From Coriobacteriia bacterium (lineage in GTDB: Bacteria > Actinomycetota > Coriobacteriia > Anaerosomatales > JAENZW01): a stretch of DNA of 8,785 nucleotides. Every line of letters begins with the position of its first letter. The first letter of the stretch is position 1. Location: the NCBI GenBank assembly GCA_029858605.1, contig JAOUET010000069.1:1-8785 (forward strand), in the 5' to 3' direction. Positions 1 through 5,411 of this stretch are shown here, in pieces. Under the pieces are notes generated by a model. That model had not been told where the DNA came from. It saw only the letters and a list, made by a program, of their open reading frames with translations, and did not search any database. The translations under genes and the position numbers were made by a program.

Positions 1-169
1 GGATGGCAGCGAGAATCAGCGGCCAGTGACCGACGAAACCGGCGTCCACGAGAAACAGCCCGTCCGACTCGATGAGGTAGGACGAGGCCATGAACCCGCG
101 AATACGATGAACCTTCATATAGCGGGTGTACAGCAACACGCGTGCCCTTGTCATCACCCGAGCGGTCAC
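1..169 (-). CDS. Metallo-beta-lactamase-fold hydrolase, N-terminal fragment (partial, runs off the left edge)
   Basis: The minus strand is open from a GTG at 169 to the window edge (about 56 codons). The translation contains YLIESDGLFLVDAGF, the usual opening of the metallo-beta-lactamase fold (first two strands ending in LVDAG). The HxHxDH metal site would lie beyond the window, so the catalytic type cannot be told. The GTG overlaps the TGA of the preceding gene (166-169, GTGA), which indicates translational coupling and places it last among the visible genes of the five-gene operon. An in-frame ATG at 154 is an alternative start; neither has a strong Shine-Dalgarno site. Members of this superfamily hydrolyse thioesters, lactones, phosphodiesters or other esters; a role in lipid metabolism here is inferred only from the neighbours. 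Confidence 0.7.
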   Translation of the reverse strand, partial: MTARVMTRARVLLYTRYMKVHRIRGFMASSYLIESDGLFLVDAGFVGHWPLILAAI

Positions 170-1353
170 CAAAGGATGAGCGGCAGTGTCATGACGACAC
201 CGCTGACGATGGGGACGGTGAAATTGTCGTTCAAGTCCAAGGGTGCGAGTTCGGTGAGCGTGGCTGCCACGGCGCCGAGCAAGTACTGCACTGGCGTGAT
301 CGGCACGAGCAACGACCACGCGAATCCGGCACTCGCGCACACGAACAGATGCGCAAGCGATCCCTCGAGCGTCTTTGTGAAGACCCTCGTGCGTCCGTGC
401 TCGAGCCCGATGAACTTCGCGATCGTGTCGCCCACGGTGAGATAGACGAGTGCGGTCGTCGCAATCTCCTGGGAGAACAGGAAGATGGCGAGGAAGCTCC
501 CGCACAGGAAGAGCGTTGCCGAGGAGAATGTCGCTTCGTCGGCACGTCTGAAGAAGAACGATCCCTTCTCCAGCAGGACGACGTTCGCGCGTCGGGACAC
601 GAGTCGGACTACGTCGAGGGTTATGAAGAACAGCGTGACCGAGCCCACGAGCAGAAGCATGGTTTGCTTCGGCAAGAAGAGGTACATCACTGGGAACGCC
701 AGTGCGAGGGGCCGAAGAAGCACGCGGAGGTGGCGCATGGCCCGCCCCGTCTCCTTGCTCACCGAGAACAGACCGCTGCGTCGGGCTCGCCGGACGTTGA
801 CTACGAGGATGTATGCCACGATTACCGTGATCAGGGTGCGATACGCCGTATCGTCTGCCCTCCAGGCGAGCAGCGCGTACAGCACGGGAAGTACGGTGAT
901 GGCGACCAGCGCGCCTTGGCGGAAGATGAACCCGAGGACGAACGCCGCGGCGCCCAGGACCGCGATGTCGAGCCAGCCGAGCCATCCCCGAGTCAGCGCG
1001 ACGACGACCGCGTAGAGCAAGAGGCCGACGGTCGGGGCCATGCCCGTGGCACCCTTTCCGCGGAGGTAGAACGGCACTCGGTGACCGACGATCGCCATGA
1101 CCCCTGCTGCATACGCCCACCCAAGGGCAAGACCGAGTTGGTGGGCCAACAGCATCGCAACCAGGCCCTTCGTGACGTCGTAGAGGGCCGTCACGATCGC
1201 CGCAGGCAGTCCCAGCACGTCGTAGGCGTTCATCGTGCCCGCGTTTCGCCGTCCTACGGACCGAAGGTCGAGCCCACGCGCTCTTCCGATCAGATAGGCG
1301 GGCAAGACCGAGCCGAGAAGGTAGCCCGCAGCGAGCGCGAAGAACTCCCTCAC
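166..1353 (-). CDS. Two-domain membrane enzyme: PlsY-like glycerol-3-phosphate acyltransferase fused to a CTP-dependent lipid (dolichol/phytol/diacylglycerol) kinase-like domain
   Basis: This is a 395-aa polytopic membrane protein. Residues about 1-195 resemble PlsY, which acylates glycerol-3-phosphate from acyl-phosphate: GS at 14-15, GRRNAGTMNAYDVLG at 34-48 (compare the family's GSGNxGATN loop), YDVTKG at 58-63, and GHRVPFYLRGKGATG at 90-104 (compare GHxFPxFLxFKGGKGVAT). The motifs deviate somewhat, so the acyltransferase activity may have changed. Residues about 205-395 are a second multi-span domain ending in GDTIAKFIGLEHG (308-320) and KTLEGS (327-332), which match the GDxxAxxxG...KSxEG signature of CTP-dependent dolichol, phytol and yeast-type diacylglycerol kinases. 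PlsY alone is usually about 200 aa, so this is a true fusion in one frame. The start is GTG, with AGGAGGT 5 nt upstream (1359-1365). It lies 19 nt after the toroid gene and overlaps the next gene by 4 nt. Catalytic roles are inferred from motifs; the actual lipid substrate is unknown. Confidence 0.8.
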   Translation of the reverse strand: MREFFALAAGYLLGSVLPAYLIGRARGLDLRSVGRRNAGTMNAYDVLGLPAAIVTALYDVTKGLVAMLLAHQLGLALGWAYAAGVMAIVGHRVPFYLRGKGATGMAPTVGLLLYAVVVALTRGWLGWLDIAVLGAAAFVLGFIFRQGALVAITVLPVLYALLAWRADDTAYRTLITVIVAYILVVNVRRARRSGLFSVSKETGRAMRHLRVLLRPLALAFPVMYLFLPKQTMLLLVGSVTLFFITLDVVRLVSRRANVVLLEKGSFFFRRADEATFSSATLFLCGSFLAIFLFSQEIATTALVYLTVGDTIAKFIGLEHGRTRVFTKTLEGSLAHLFVCASAGFAWSLLVPITPVQYLLGAVAATLTELAPLDLNDNFTVPIVSGVVMTLPLILW

Positions 1354-1372
1354 GACCTACCTCCTGCCCAAG

Positions 1373-2428
1373 CTAGCCGAAGAAGTCCAACACCTTGAGC
1401 GCTCGCCACGTGAGCCACTTGCTCGGTTTGCCTTTGACCTCCACGTCGGCGAGCATCTTGCCGTTGAAGCTGGTGCGCATCTTCCAGCGCATCTCCCCGT
1501 CCGCGGCATCGCGAACGACTTCCAGCGCCGGCTTGTACTCCGGCCTGCGGGTCTCTCCTACGGCTGCGAGTGCGAGCAGCGCCTCGAGCGCATCGGAGTT
1601 GTACGACAGCGGATAGCCGAAGCGCAGCCACCCGGGTTTGTCGTCGTAGTGGAGGGGGCTGTGCTCGGCGAGGAAGCGTTCTCGAACCTCGCTACGCTCG
1701 GCAGCGGGTGCCGGCCATACTTGCGCCTGGAACTCCTTGAACTCGCGGGGCAGGCAGCGGAAGATCTGCTTGTCCCGCAGTGCCGCCACGCAGGCGTCGC
1801 GCAAGGCGGGCGCATCCGTGGGCCACGACTTCTTCGGCACTTCGCCCAAGAGCAGGAGGATCTTGGGTGCGACCATGTGACAGTAGCCGTTGAGCGCGAA
1901 GTCACGCATGTCTCTGCAGCCCAGGTAGCCGAGCGTGCCATAGAGCTCGGCGCAGTACCCGATCGCTGCGACGATGCGTTCGTCTGCCGCATGCCCCATG
2001 CGAGCGAGAGCGCGACCGACGTTGGCGGTCAGGCACGGCGACGCCCCCGCAGGTCGGCCGTTGGCGCTCCACGACCCATCCTCGAGTTGACGCGAGAATG
2101 CGTATGCGACAGCCCGCTGGACGCGTTCGTCGTCAGGATTCGCATAGAGCTCGCCCAGGAAGTGGATCTGCCAAAGAGAGCCCTCGTACTTCTTGTAGTC
2201 GCGCTCTGGGGCAAGCCAGGAACCGTCATCTCGCATGGCCTCGAGGATCCGGTCGACCGGCGCGTATTGGTTGCGACGTGCCCAGAGCGCGTCGAGATCG
2301 GGCGAGTCCTTCTCGCCGAGGAGGTGGCGCCGAACCAGCGTCGCCACCGCCGGGTTGTCCGACTCGGTGAGCCAGTCTATCGTCCCTGATGGGACGCTCG
2401 AGGCTATTGTGGCTTGCGCAGCGGACAT
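1373..2428 (-). CDS. Alpha/alpha-toroid protein of the prenyltransferase/squalene-cyclase repeat type, function unknown
   Basis: This is a 351-aa soluble protein built of helical repeats. RDDGSW (66-71) and RQLEDGSW (113-120) resemble the QW repeats of squalene cyclases and prenyltransferase beta subunits. The N-terminal DWLTESDNPAVATLVRRHLL (18-37) and the C-terminal KPSKWLTWRALKVL (334-347) are typical of a poorly characterised bacterial family that, from memory, is often labelled as a prenyltransferase-repeat protein or mislabelled NifH. It has neither the DxDD protonation motif of class II terpene cyclases nor a visible metal-binding motif. Several cysteines (132, 159, 171, 183, 213, 225) lie on the middle repeats. 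The ATG start has a GAGAGGTAG ribosome site that also forms the end of the upstream membrane-protein gene, which lies only 6 nt away. It may bind or process an isoprenoid or another hydrophobic ligand, but this is inference from fold and neighbours. Confidence 0.75.
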   Translation of the reverse strand: MSAAQATIASSVPSGTIDWLTESDNPAVATLVRRHLLGEKDSPDLDALWARRNQYAPVDRILEAMRDDGSWLAPERDYKKYEGSLWQIHFLGELYANPDDERVQRAVAYAFSRQLEDGSWSANGRPAGASPCLTANVGRALARMGHAADERIVAAIGYCAELYGTLGYLGCRDMRDFALNGYCHMVAPKILLLLGEVPKKSWPTDAPALRDACVAALRDKQIFRCLPREFKEFQAQVWPAPAAERSEVRERFLAEHSPLHYDDKPGWLRFGYPLSYNSDALEALLALAAVGETRRPEYKPALEVVRDAADGEMRWKMRTSFNGKMLADVEVKGKPSKWLTWRALKVLDFFG

Positions 2429-2434
2429 ACCGTG

Positions 2435-2836
2435 CTACCTCTCTATCAGCCGAAGCAGCCCGTCCAGCGGGATCGTGAGCATGACGATCACGCCAGCACT
2501 GAACGCCGCACCGGCGAGGGCACCCGATACGACCGTGCGGACCCACGGCAGAATCGCGATCAGAGAGGCGATCGAGCCGTAGAGCGCGACCTGGCGCCAC
2601 CATTCGGCGTCCTGGAACAGACCCCACGACGAGGCGACGATCAGCGCCACGGAAGCGAGCCAGAAGACGCTCCACAGCTTGCCGATCGCTCCGGTCACGA
2701 GCGCGTTGCCCGGCAGAACCCAGGGATTCTCGGTCTTGAAGCCGCTGGCCCTAGGTCCGAGAAACGCTCCCAGAACGCCTGCGACATGTCCGAGGCCGTG
2801 CATCGTCCATGCGATGAGGAATACCCAGCGAAGCAT
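2435..2836 (-). CDS. Small membrane protein with N-terminal HGLGH motif, unknown function
   Basis: This is a 133-aa, strongly hydrophobic protein that I do not recognise as a named family. It has about four membrane segments (roughly residues 2-26, 48-72, 83-100 and 104-128). The first carries MHGLGHVAG (12-20), so two histidines four residues apart lie in or near a helix, an arrangement that could bind metal or haem; nothing else supports this. A loop with NPWVLPG (37-43) follows. The ATG has a very strong GGAGGAGAGG ribosome site directly upstream. It is the second gene of the operon, 42 nt after the methyltransferase and 6 nt before the toroid gene, whose ribosome site overlaps its last codons (AGG TAG). 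A membrane partner or anchor for the neighbouring enzymes is plausible. Confidence 0.75.
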   Translation of the reverse strand: MLRWVFLIAWTMHGLGHVAGVLGAFLGPRASGFKTENPWVLPGNALVTGAIGKLWSVFWLASVALIVASSWGLFQDAEWWRQVALYGSIASLIAILPWVRTVVSGALAGAAFSAGVIVMLTIPLDGLLRLIER

Positions 2837-2878
2837 CCTCTCCTCCTCGGCCGAATCGGGCGTTCACGCGTCTTCCGT

Positions 2879-3916
2879 CTACGCCCTCCCTGTAGTGAGG
2901 GCCGCCTGCGGTACCACTGTCAGATGCCGACCCCGCACGTTCGTGAAGGCCGCATCCCGCATCCAGCGTGCTACGTCTTCCTCCGGGTATGCGCGTGTGT
3001 TGTTGATGACCCAGAAGAGCAACTCGTTCGCACCCCCTGCTGAGTCTATGTTCCCGTTGCGGCCGGTGTGTGCCGAATCCAAGACGACGAAGGTGCCGCC
3101 GGGCTTGAGTGCACGCTTCGCTTTGGCGAACAGCTCCACGACCTGATGCGGGGTGAAGATGTGGATGACGTTGAAGAGCAGAACGACGTCGTGACCCTCG
3201 CCCCAAGGCTCTGCGAGCAGATCACCCTCGCGGAACGTGATTCGGTCTTGGAGGCCCGTTTCCGAGACTAGGTCGCGGCCGATCTTCACGGCGCCTGGCA
3301 GGTCGATCACTTCGGCACACAAGCTCGGGTAGCGCCGGCAGAAGCGCGCGCTGTAGGTGGCGTGTCCGCCGCCGACATCGAGTAGCCGTTTCGGCTCGTC
3401 GTCGAGGCGTATCTTGCGGACTATCTCGGCCGAGCCCAGGCGTGCGAACTGCGCCAGCCCAGTCTGGTAGCGCTGCCAGAAATGGTCGTTGCGGTCCGCG
3501 TGGAAGTCACGTTCTCGAGCCGAGCGAAGACGATCCTCGACATCGTCCAGCTCGTCCCAAAGCACGCGAAAGAGGCCGAATGCGCCCGTGAGCGGAAAGC
3601 GTGCGTCGGACTGAAGCCAGCGACGGACGGCGCGCCCGTTGCGGTAGAGGCCGCCGCGGCGTTTCAGATAGCCGAAGCCGTTGAGCGCGTTCAGTAGCGC
3701 CTCGGTGCCGACCGTGTCGCAGCCGATATCGCGCGCCACCTCTTCGGCCGACATGGTTCTCGCCGCCAGAGTGTCGAACACGCCCAACTCGACAGCGGCC
3801 ATGAGCACGCGGCTCGACATCATGCCCCAGTAGCCGAGGAGCATCGGCGCGGGATACAGGCCGCTGGCGACGGCTAGCTTCGCGAGCGGGTTCCAGGTGA
3901 CGAGTCCCAATCTCAT
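2879..3916 (-). CDS. SAM-dependent methyltransferase, O-methyltransferase (Methyltransf_2) type
   Basis: This is a 345-aa protein. Residues about 33-105 form the N-terminal winged-helix/dimerisation region (MAAVELGVFDTL, SAEEVARDIGCD, ALNGFGYLKRRGGLYRN). The Rossmann core follows: motif I LLDVGGGHATYSARF at 178-192, VIDLPGAV at 203-210 (acidic residue for the SAM ribose), EGDLL at 230-234, and FNVIHIFTPHQ at 248-258. His252 sits where family members carry the catalytic base for O-methylation. ALKPGG (269-274) is the usual post-core motif. Plant, polyketide and acetylserotonin O-methyltransferases have this layout, but the substrate cannot be read from it. The frame extends upstream to 4045, but that part is an arginine-rich read-through of the promoter region. 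The ATG at 3916 has GGAGG 4 nt upstream and gives the family's normal length. It is the first gene of the five-gene minus-strand operon. Confidence 0.85.
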   Translation of the reverse strand: MRLGLVTWNPLAKLAVASGLYPAPMLLGYWGMMSSRVLMAAVELGVFDTLAARTMSAEEVARDIGCDTVGTEALLNALNGFGYLKRRGGLYRNGRAVRRWLQSDARFPLTGAFGLFRVLWDELDDVEDRLRSARERDFHADRNDHFWQRYQTGLAQFARLGSAEIVRKIRLDDEPKRLLDVGGGHATYSARFCRRYPSLCAEVIDLPGAVKIGRDLVSETGLQDRITFREGDLLAEPWGEGHDVVLLFNVIHIFTPHQVVELFAKAKRALKPGGTFVVLDSAHTGRNGNIDSAGGANELLFWVINNTRAYPEEDVARWMRDAAFTNVRGRHLTVVPQAALTTGRA

Positions 3917-3920
3917 GGTG

Positions 3921-3925
3921 CCTCC
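3921..3925 (-). promoter_or_regulatory. Ribosome binding site deciding the methyltransferase start
   Basis: On the minus strand GGAGG lies 4 nt before the ATG at 3916. It supports this internal start over the longer open frame from 4045, whose extra 43 residues look like translated promoter DNA. Confidence 0.6.
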
Positions 3926-3962
3926 GCGGGTCGGGGCGGTGGCGCGGTTCCGGTCATTCCGG

Positions 3963-3968
3963 ATTGTA
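3963..3968 (-). promoter_or_regulatory. Possible -10 box of the five-gene operon
   Basis: TACAAT on the minus strand is five of six with the consensus TATAAT and lies about 47 nt upstream of the methyltransferase ATG. No convincing -35 hexamer is visible at 16-19 nt spacing, so this is a weak call. The whole divergent spacer is 3917-4134. Confidence 0.3.
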
Positions 3969-4079
3969 CCGGCGGATTCGGTTCTTCGTCGCCACCGGCG
4001 TGCGAGGGACTGGGATGTGGGCTGTCGTGAGAAAGCGGTGCGCACGGTAAAGTATCAAGTGTGGGATCGTTGCACCGGC

Positions 4080-4089
4080 CGCACGTGCG
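4080..4089. promoter_or_regulatory. 10-bp palindrome CGCACGTGCG in the divergent spacer
   Basis: A perfect inverted repeat centred on CACGTG lies between the divergent methyltransferase operon and the 117-aa membrane-protein gene, 45 nt before the latter's ATG. It could be an operator for a dimeric regulator, but a 10-bp palindrome in G+C-rich DNA can also arise by chance. Confidence 0.25.
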
Positions 4090-4118
4090 ACCGAGATAGT
4101 GGGGTCGTCTTCGGCCAT

Positions 4119-4126
4119 GGAGGAGG
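4119..4126 (+). promoter_or_regulatory. Ribosome binding site deciding the start of the 117-aa membrane protein
   Basis: GGAGGAGG lies 8 nt before the ATG at 4135. It favours this start over the upstream in-frame GTG at 4099 and ATG at 4117, neither of which has such a site. Confidence 0.6.
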
Positions 4127-4134
4127 CGGTAGAG

Positions 4135-4488
4135 ATGTCATCGGACCTTGCGGCGCCAAGCCCCCCGGCCAAGGGCAGCGAGAGGGGTACGACGTTCGGG
4201 AAGCTACCGGGTAGCGCGATTGCGTGGTGGGCGGTGGCACTCACAGTGCTGATATTCCCGGTCGCCTACGTGCTCATGGCCCATCTCCTCGATTGGCCGA
4301 TATTCGATACGGCCTTCGCGCCCGTGCTTCTCATGACGCTCATAGACGCGGCTGCGGTTCTCAGTCTGGTGGCCTTCGTTCGTGGACACGAGCGGTCTTG
4401 GCTGCTCGTGTTCGCCTTGGCGGTTTCTGGGCCGCTGGCGCTGTTCGCGACGATGATGATGATCGGTGAAGTGGTCGCCCCCCACTAG
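4135..4488 (+). CDS. Small three-span membrane protein, unknown function
   Basis: This is a 117-aa protein that I do not recognise. Residues 1-26 are a polar, proline- and serine-containing cytoplasmic-type tail (SDLAAPSPPAKGSERG). Three hydrophobic helices follow at about 27-51, 58-82 and 88-112. RGHERS (about 83-88) joins helices 2 and 3, and the second helix contains a membrane-embedded aspartate (LIDAA). The start is ATG with an excellent ribosome site. It is transcribed away from the five-gene operon across a 218-nt spacer and stands alone, followed by the structured non-coding stretch. Function cannot be inferred; regulation shared with the divergent operon is possible. Confidence 0.7.
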   Translation: MSSDLAAPSPPAKGSERGTTFGKLPGSAIAWWAVALTVLIFPVAYVLMAHLLDWPIFDTAFAPVLLMTLIDAAAVLSLVAFVRGHERSWLLVFALAVSGPLALFATMMMIGEVVAPH

Positions 4489-4587
4489 GGTCGAGGACTG
4501 CTTTCAACCCGAATCATCTTGCTGCGACATCGCAAGGCGAGGCAGGAGACTTCCTCGCAAGAGCGAAGAGAATCTGGCGAACGATGC

Positions 4588-4638
4588 CGACACATCCGGG
4601 ACGGATGCGACGCCGAAGCGACGCATCGGGATGTGTTG
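4588..4638. other. Compound stem-loop (51 nt)
   Basis: The outer arms CGACACATCC (4588-4597) and GGATGTGTTG (4629-4638) pair over 10 bp with one G-U pair (read as plus-strand RNA). They enclose an inner hairpin GATGCGACGC (4604-4613) / GCGACGCATC (4618-4627) with a CGAA tetraloop and a single A-A mismatch. The two stems are separated by a 6-nt bulge on one side and 1 nt on the other, which is more like folded RNA than a simple terminator. Confidence 0.55.
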
Positions 4639-4735
4639 ACAGGGGAGGCTGGACCTCGGGTCGCTTGAGCCTGCGTGCACTACGCGATACAGCTCGCAGG
4701 CTGTCGGCTGGAATCCGGCTGGGGGTATCTGCTAG

Positions 4736-4778
4736 CGGTGTGACGGCGACCGCGATACCCGCGTTCGCCGTCACACCG
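4736..4778. terminator. Long perfect hairpin between convergent genes, possible bidirectional terminator
   Basis: The arms CGGTGTGACGGCGA (4736-4749) and TCGCCGTCACACCG (4765-4778) are exact complements over 14 bp. The 15-nt loop itself contains CGCG...CGCG, which can extend the stem. It lies 36 nt beyond the VOC stop codon and between two convergent genes, where a shared terminator is expected. Neither side has a T-run, so intrinsic termination is not certain; it could also be an mRNA 3'-end stabiliser or a repeat. Confidence 0.45.
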
Positions 4779-4813
4779 ACGCGACGCTTGCCGACAAGCA
4801 CCCTCGCCTTCGG

Positions 4814-5212
4814 CTACTTCGCGTGTGAGAGCGAGATGATGTTGCCTTCGGGGTCGATGAACCATGCCGATTGACCCCAAGCGCCCTCGGCTATGCCGTC
4901 AACCGTCTTCAATCCGGGAAGATCGTACTCTTCGAACTGCACGCCCCTGGAGCGCAAGTCCTGCACAACCGCGTGAAGGTCGGCGACCGTGAAGGCTGCT
5001 GCCGTGTGCTCGGCAACCGTGCGCGCCCGTTCGTAGACAAGGACCCGGGTGTCATCCCCTGCGACAATCAGGAACTGGTGCTCCTCGGGCATGTCCTGGA
5101 TATCGAAGCCCAAGGTATCGTGGTAGAAGTGCCGCGCGCGCGCCAGGTCTTCGGCGGGAAGAACTGCCATGGCATGAGCCGTCGCTATCGGGCTGATTGT
5201 TGTCGGTTTCAT
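4814..5212 (-). CDS. VOC-superfamily (glyoxalase/bleomycin-resistance/dioxygenase fold) protein
   Basis: This is a 132-aa protein. It shows the two beta-alpha-beta-beta-beta modules of the vicinal-oxygen-chelate fold: AMAVLPAEDLARARHFYHDT (14-33) with LGFDI (34-38), then AAAFTVADLHAVVQDLRSRG (71-90) and the ending WFIDPEGNIISL (117-128). The usual metal ligands look absent. The first strand has Ala/Met where His or Gln is common, and the last strand has Ser127 where Glu normally sits (DPxGNxxEL). It may therefore be a ligand-binding or drug-sequestering member rather than a metalloenzyme. The frame extends to 5242, but the ATG at 5212 has AGGAGGT 8 nt upstream and is the better start. It is divergent from the tandem SnoaL-like gene. 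Confidence 0.8.
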   Translation of the reverse strand: MKPTTISPIATAHAMAVLPAEDLARARHFYHDTLGFDIQDMPEEHQFLIVAGDDTRVLVYERARTVAEHTAAAFTVADLHAVVQDLRSRGVQFEEYDLPGLKTVDGIAEGAWGQSAWFIDPEGNIISLSHAK

Positions 5213-5220
5213 CTTCTTCA

Positions 5221-5227
5221 ACCTCCT
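5221..5227 (-). promoter_or_regulatory. Ribosome binding site deciding the VOC gene start
   Basis: AGGAGGT on the minus strand lies 8 nt before the ATG at 5212. It lies inside the longer open frame that begins at 5242 and argues for the shorter protein. Confidence 0.6.
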
Positions 5228-5307
5228 CTCGTACACACGCACTTACCCTTATGGGGCGCATGTGAGTCTGCTGGCGGACAACCTTCACCCAACGGACACA
5301 CAGCCGC

Positions 5308-5319
5308 CGACCTAGGTCG
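5308..5319. promoter_or_regulatory. 12-bp perfect palindrome CGACCTAGGTCG, possible operator
   Basis: It lies in the 199-nt spacer between the divergent VOC (5212) and SnoaL-like (5412) genes, about 95 nt from each start. A dimeric regulator bound there could control both. This is inference; no regulator gene is adjacent. Confidence 0.3.
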
Positions 5320-5357
5320 CACCGGGAGGCCGAGATTTCGATGACTGTTCGGGTACG

Positions 5358-5386
5358 TTGCGATTCGGGGAACACTCGACTAGCAG
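5358..5386 (+). promoter_or_regulatory. Weak candidate promoter of the SnoaL-like gene
   Basis: TTGCGA (5358-5363) and TAGCAG (5381-5386) are 17 nt apart and about 26 nt before the ATG. The -35 matches four of six consensus bases but the -10 only three, so the call rests mainly on position. Confidence 0.2.
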
Positions 5387-5400
5387 GTCCGAAGCATCAC

Positions 5401-5405
5401 GGAGG
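5401..5405 (+). promoter_or_regulatory. Ribosome binding site deciding the SnoaL-like gene start
   Basis: GGAGG lies 6 nt before the ATG at 5412, inside a frame that could otherwise begin at 5358. It favours the 253-aa product. Confidence 0.6.
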
Positions 5406-5411
5406 TGTGTC

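Larger units (their letters stand above)
4489..4813. other. 325-nt region without a credible gene, rich in inverted repeats
   Basis: It lies between the convergent 3' ends of the 117-aa membrane-protein gene and the VOC gene. Open frames cross it on both strands, but they are arginine- and serine-rich, lack correctly spaced ribosome sites and show no motif. At least four inverted repeats occur in series: GCGAGG/CCTCGC (4537-4542 with 4553-4558), a compound hairpin (4588-4638), AGCCTGCG/CGCAGGCT (4668-4675 with 4695-4702), and a 14-bp pair (4736-4749 with 4765-4778). That density suggests a structured RNA, a dispersed repeat element or a complex 3' end. No known riboswitch motif was recognised. 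Confidence 0.5.

Noticed and set aside
142..1398. 418-codon open frame on the plus strand opposite the PlsY/kinase fusion gene
   Set aside because: Its product is a run of charged and polar residues (Glu, Arg, Asp, His, Gln) with no motif, typical of the mirror frame of a hydrophobic G+C-rich gene. The opposite strand carries clear family motifs and a strong ribosome site.
1649..2389. 246-codon plus-strand frame opposite the toroid gene
   Set aside because: No ribosome site or recognisable domain; the minus-strand gene explains the region fully.
2858..2886. GGGCGT/ACGCCC inverted repeat at the end of the methyltransferase gene
   Set aside because: A 6-bp stem with a 17-nt loop, no T-run, and the strong ribosome site of the next operon gene immediately follows; too weak to call a terminator.
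4501..4780. Possible known riboswitch (cyclic-di-GMP, cobalamin, ydaO-type)
   Set aside because: None of the conserved core motifs of these classes could be found, and no gene lies downstream in the right orientation.
4514..4801. 95-codon minus-strand frame and overlapping 96-codon plus-strand frame in the hairpin-rich region
   Set aside because: Low-complexity arginine/serine/alanine composition and no motif. For the minus-strand frame the purine-rich stretch touches the GTG instead of being spaced from it. The inverted repeats explain the sequence better.
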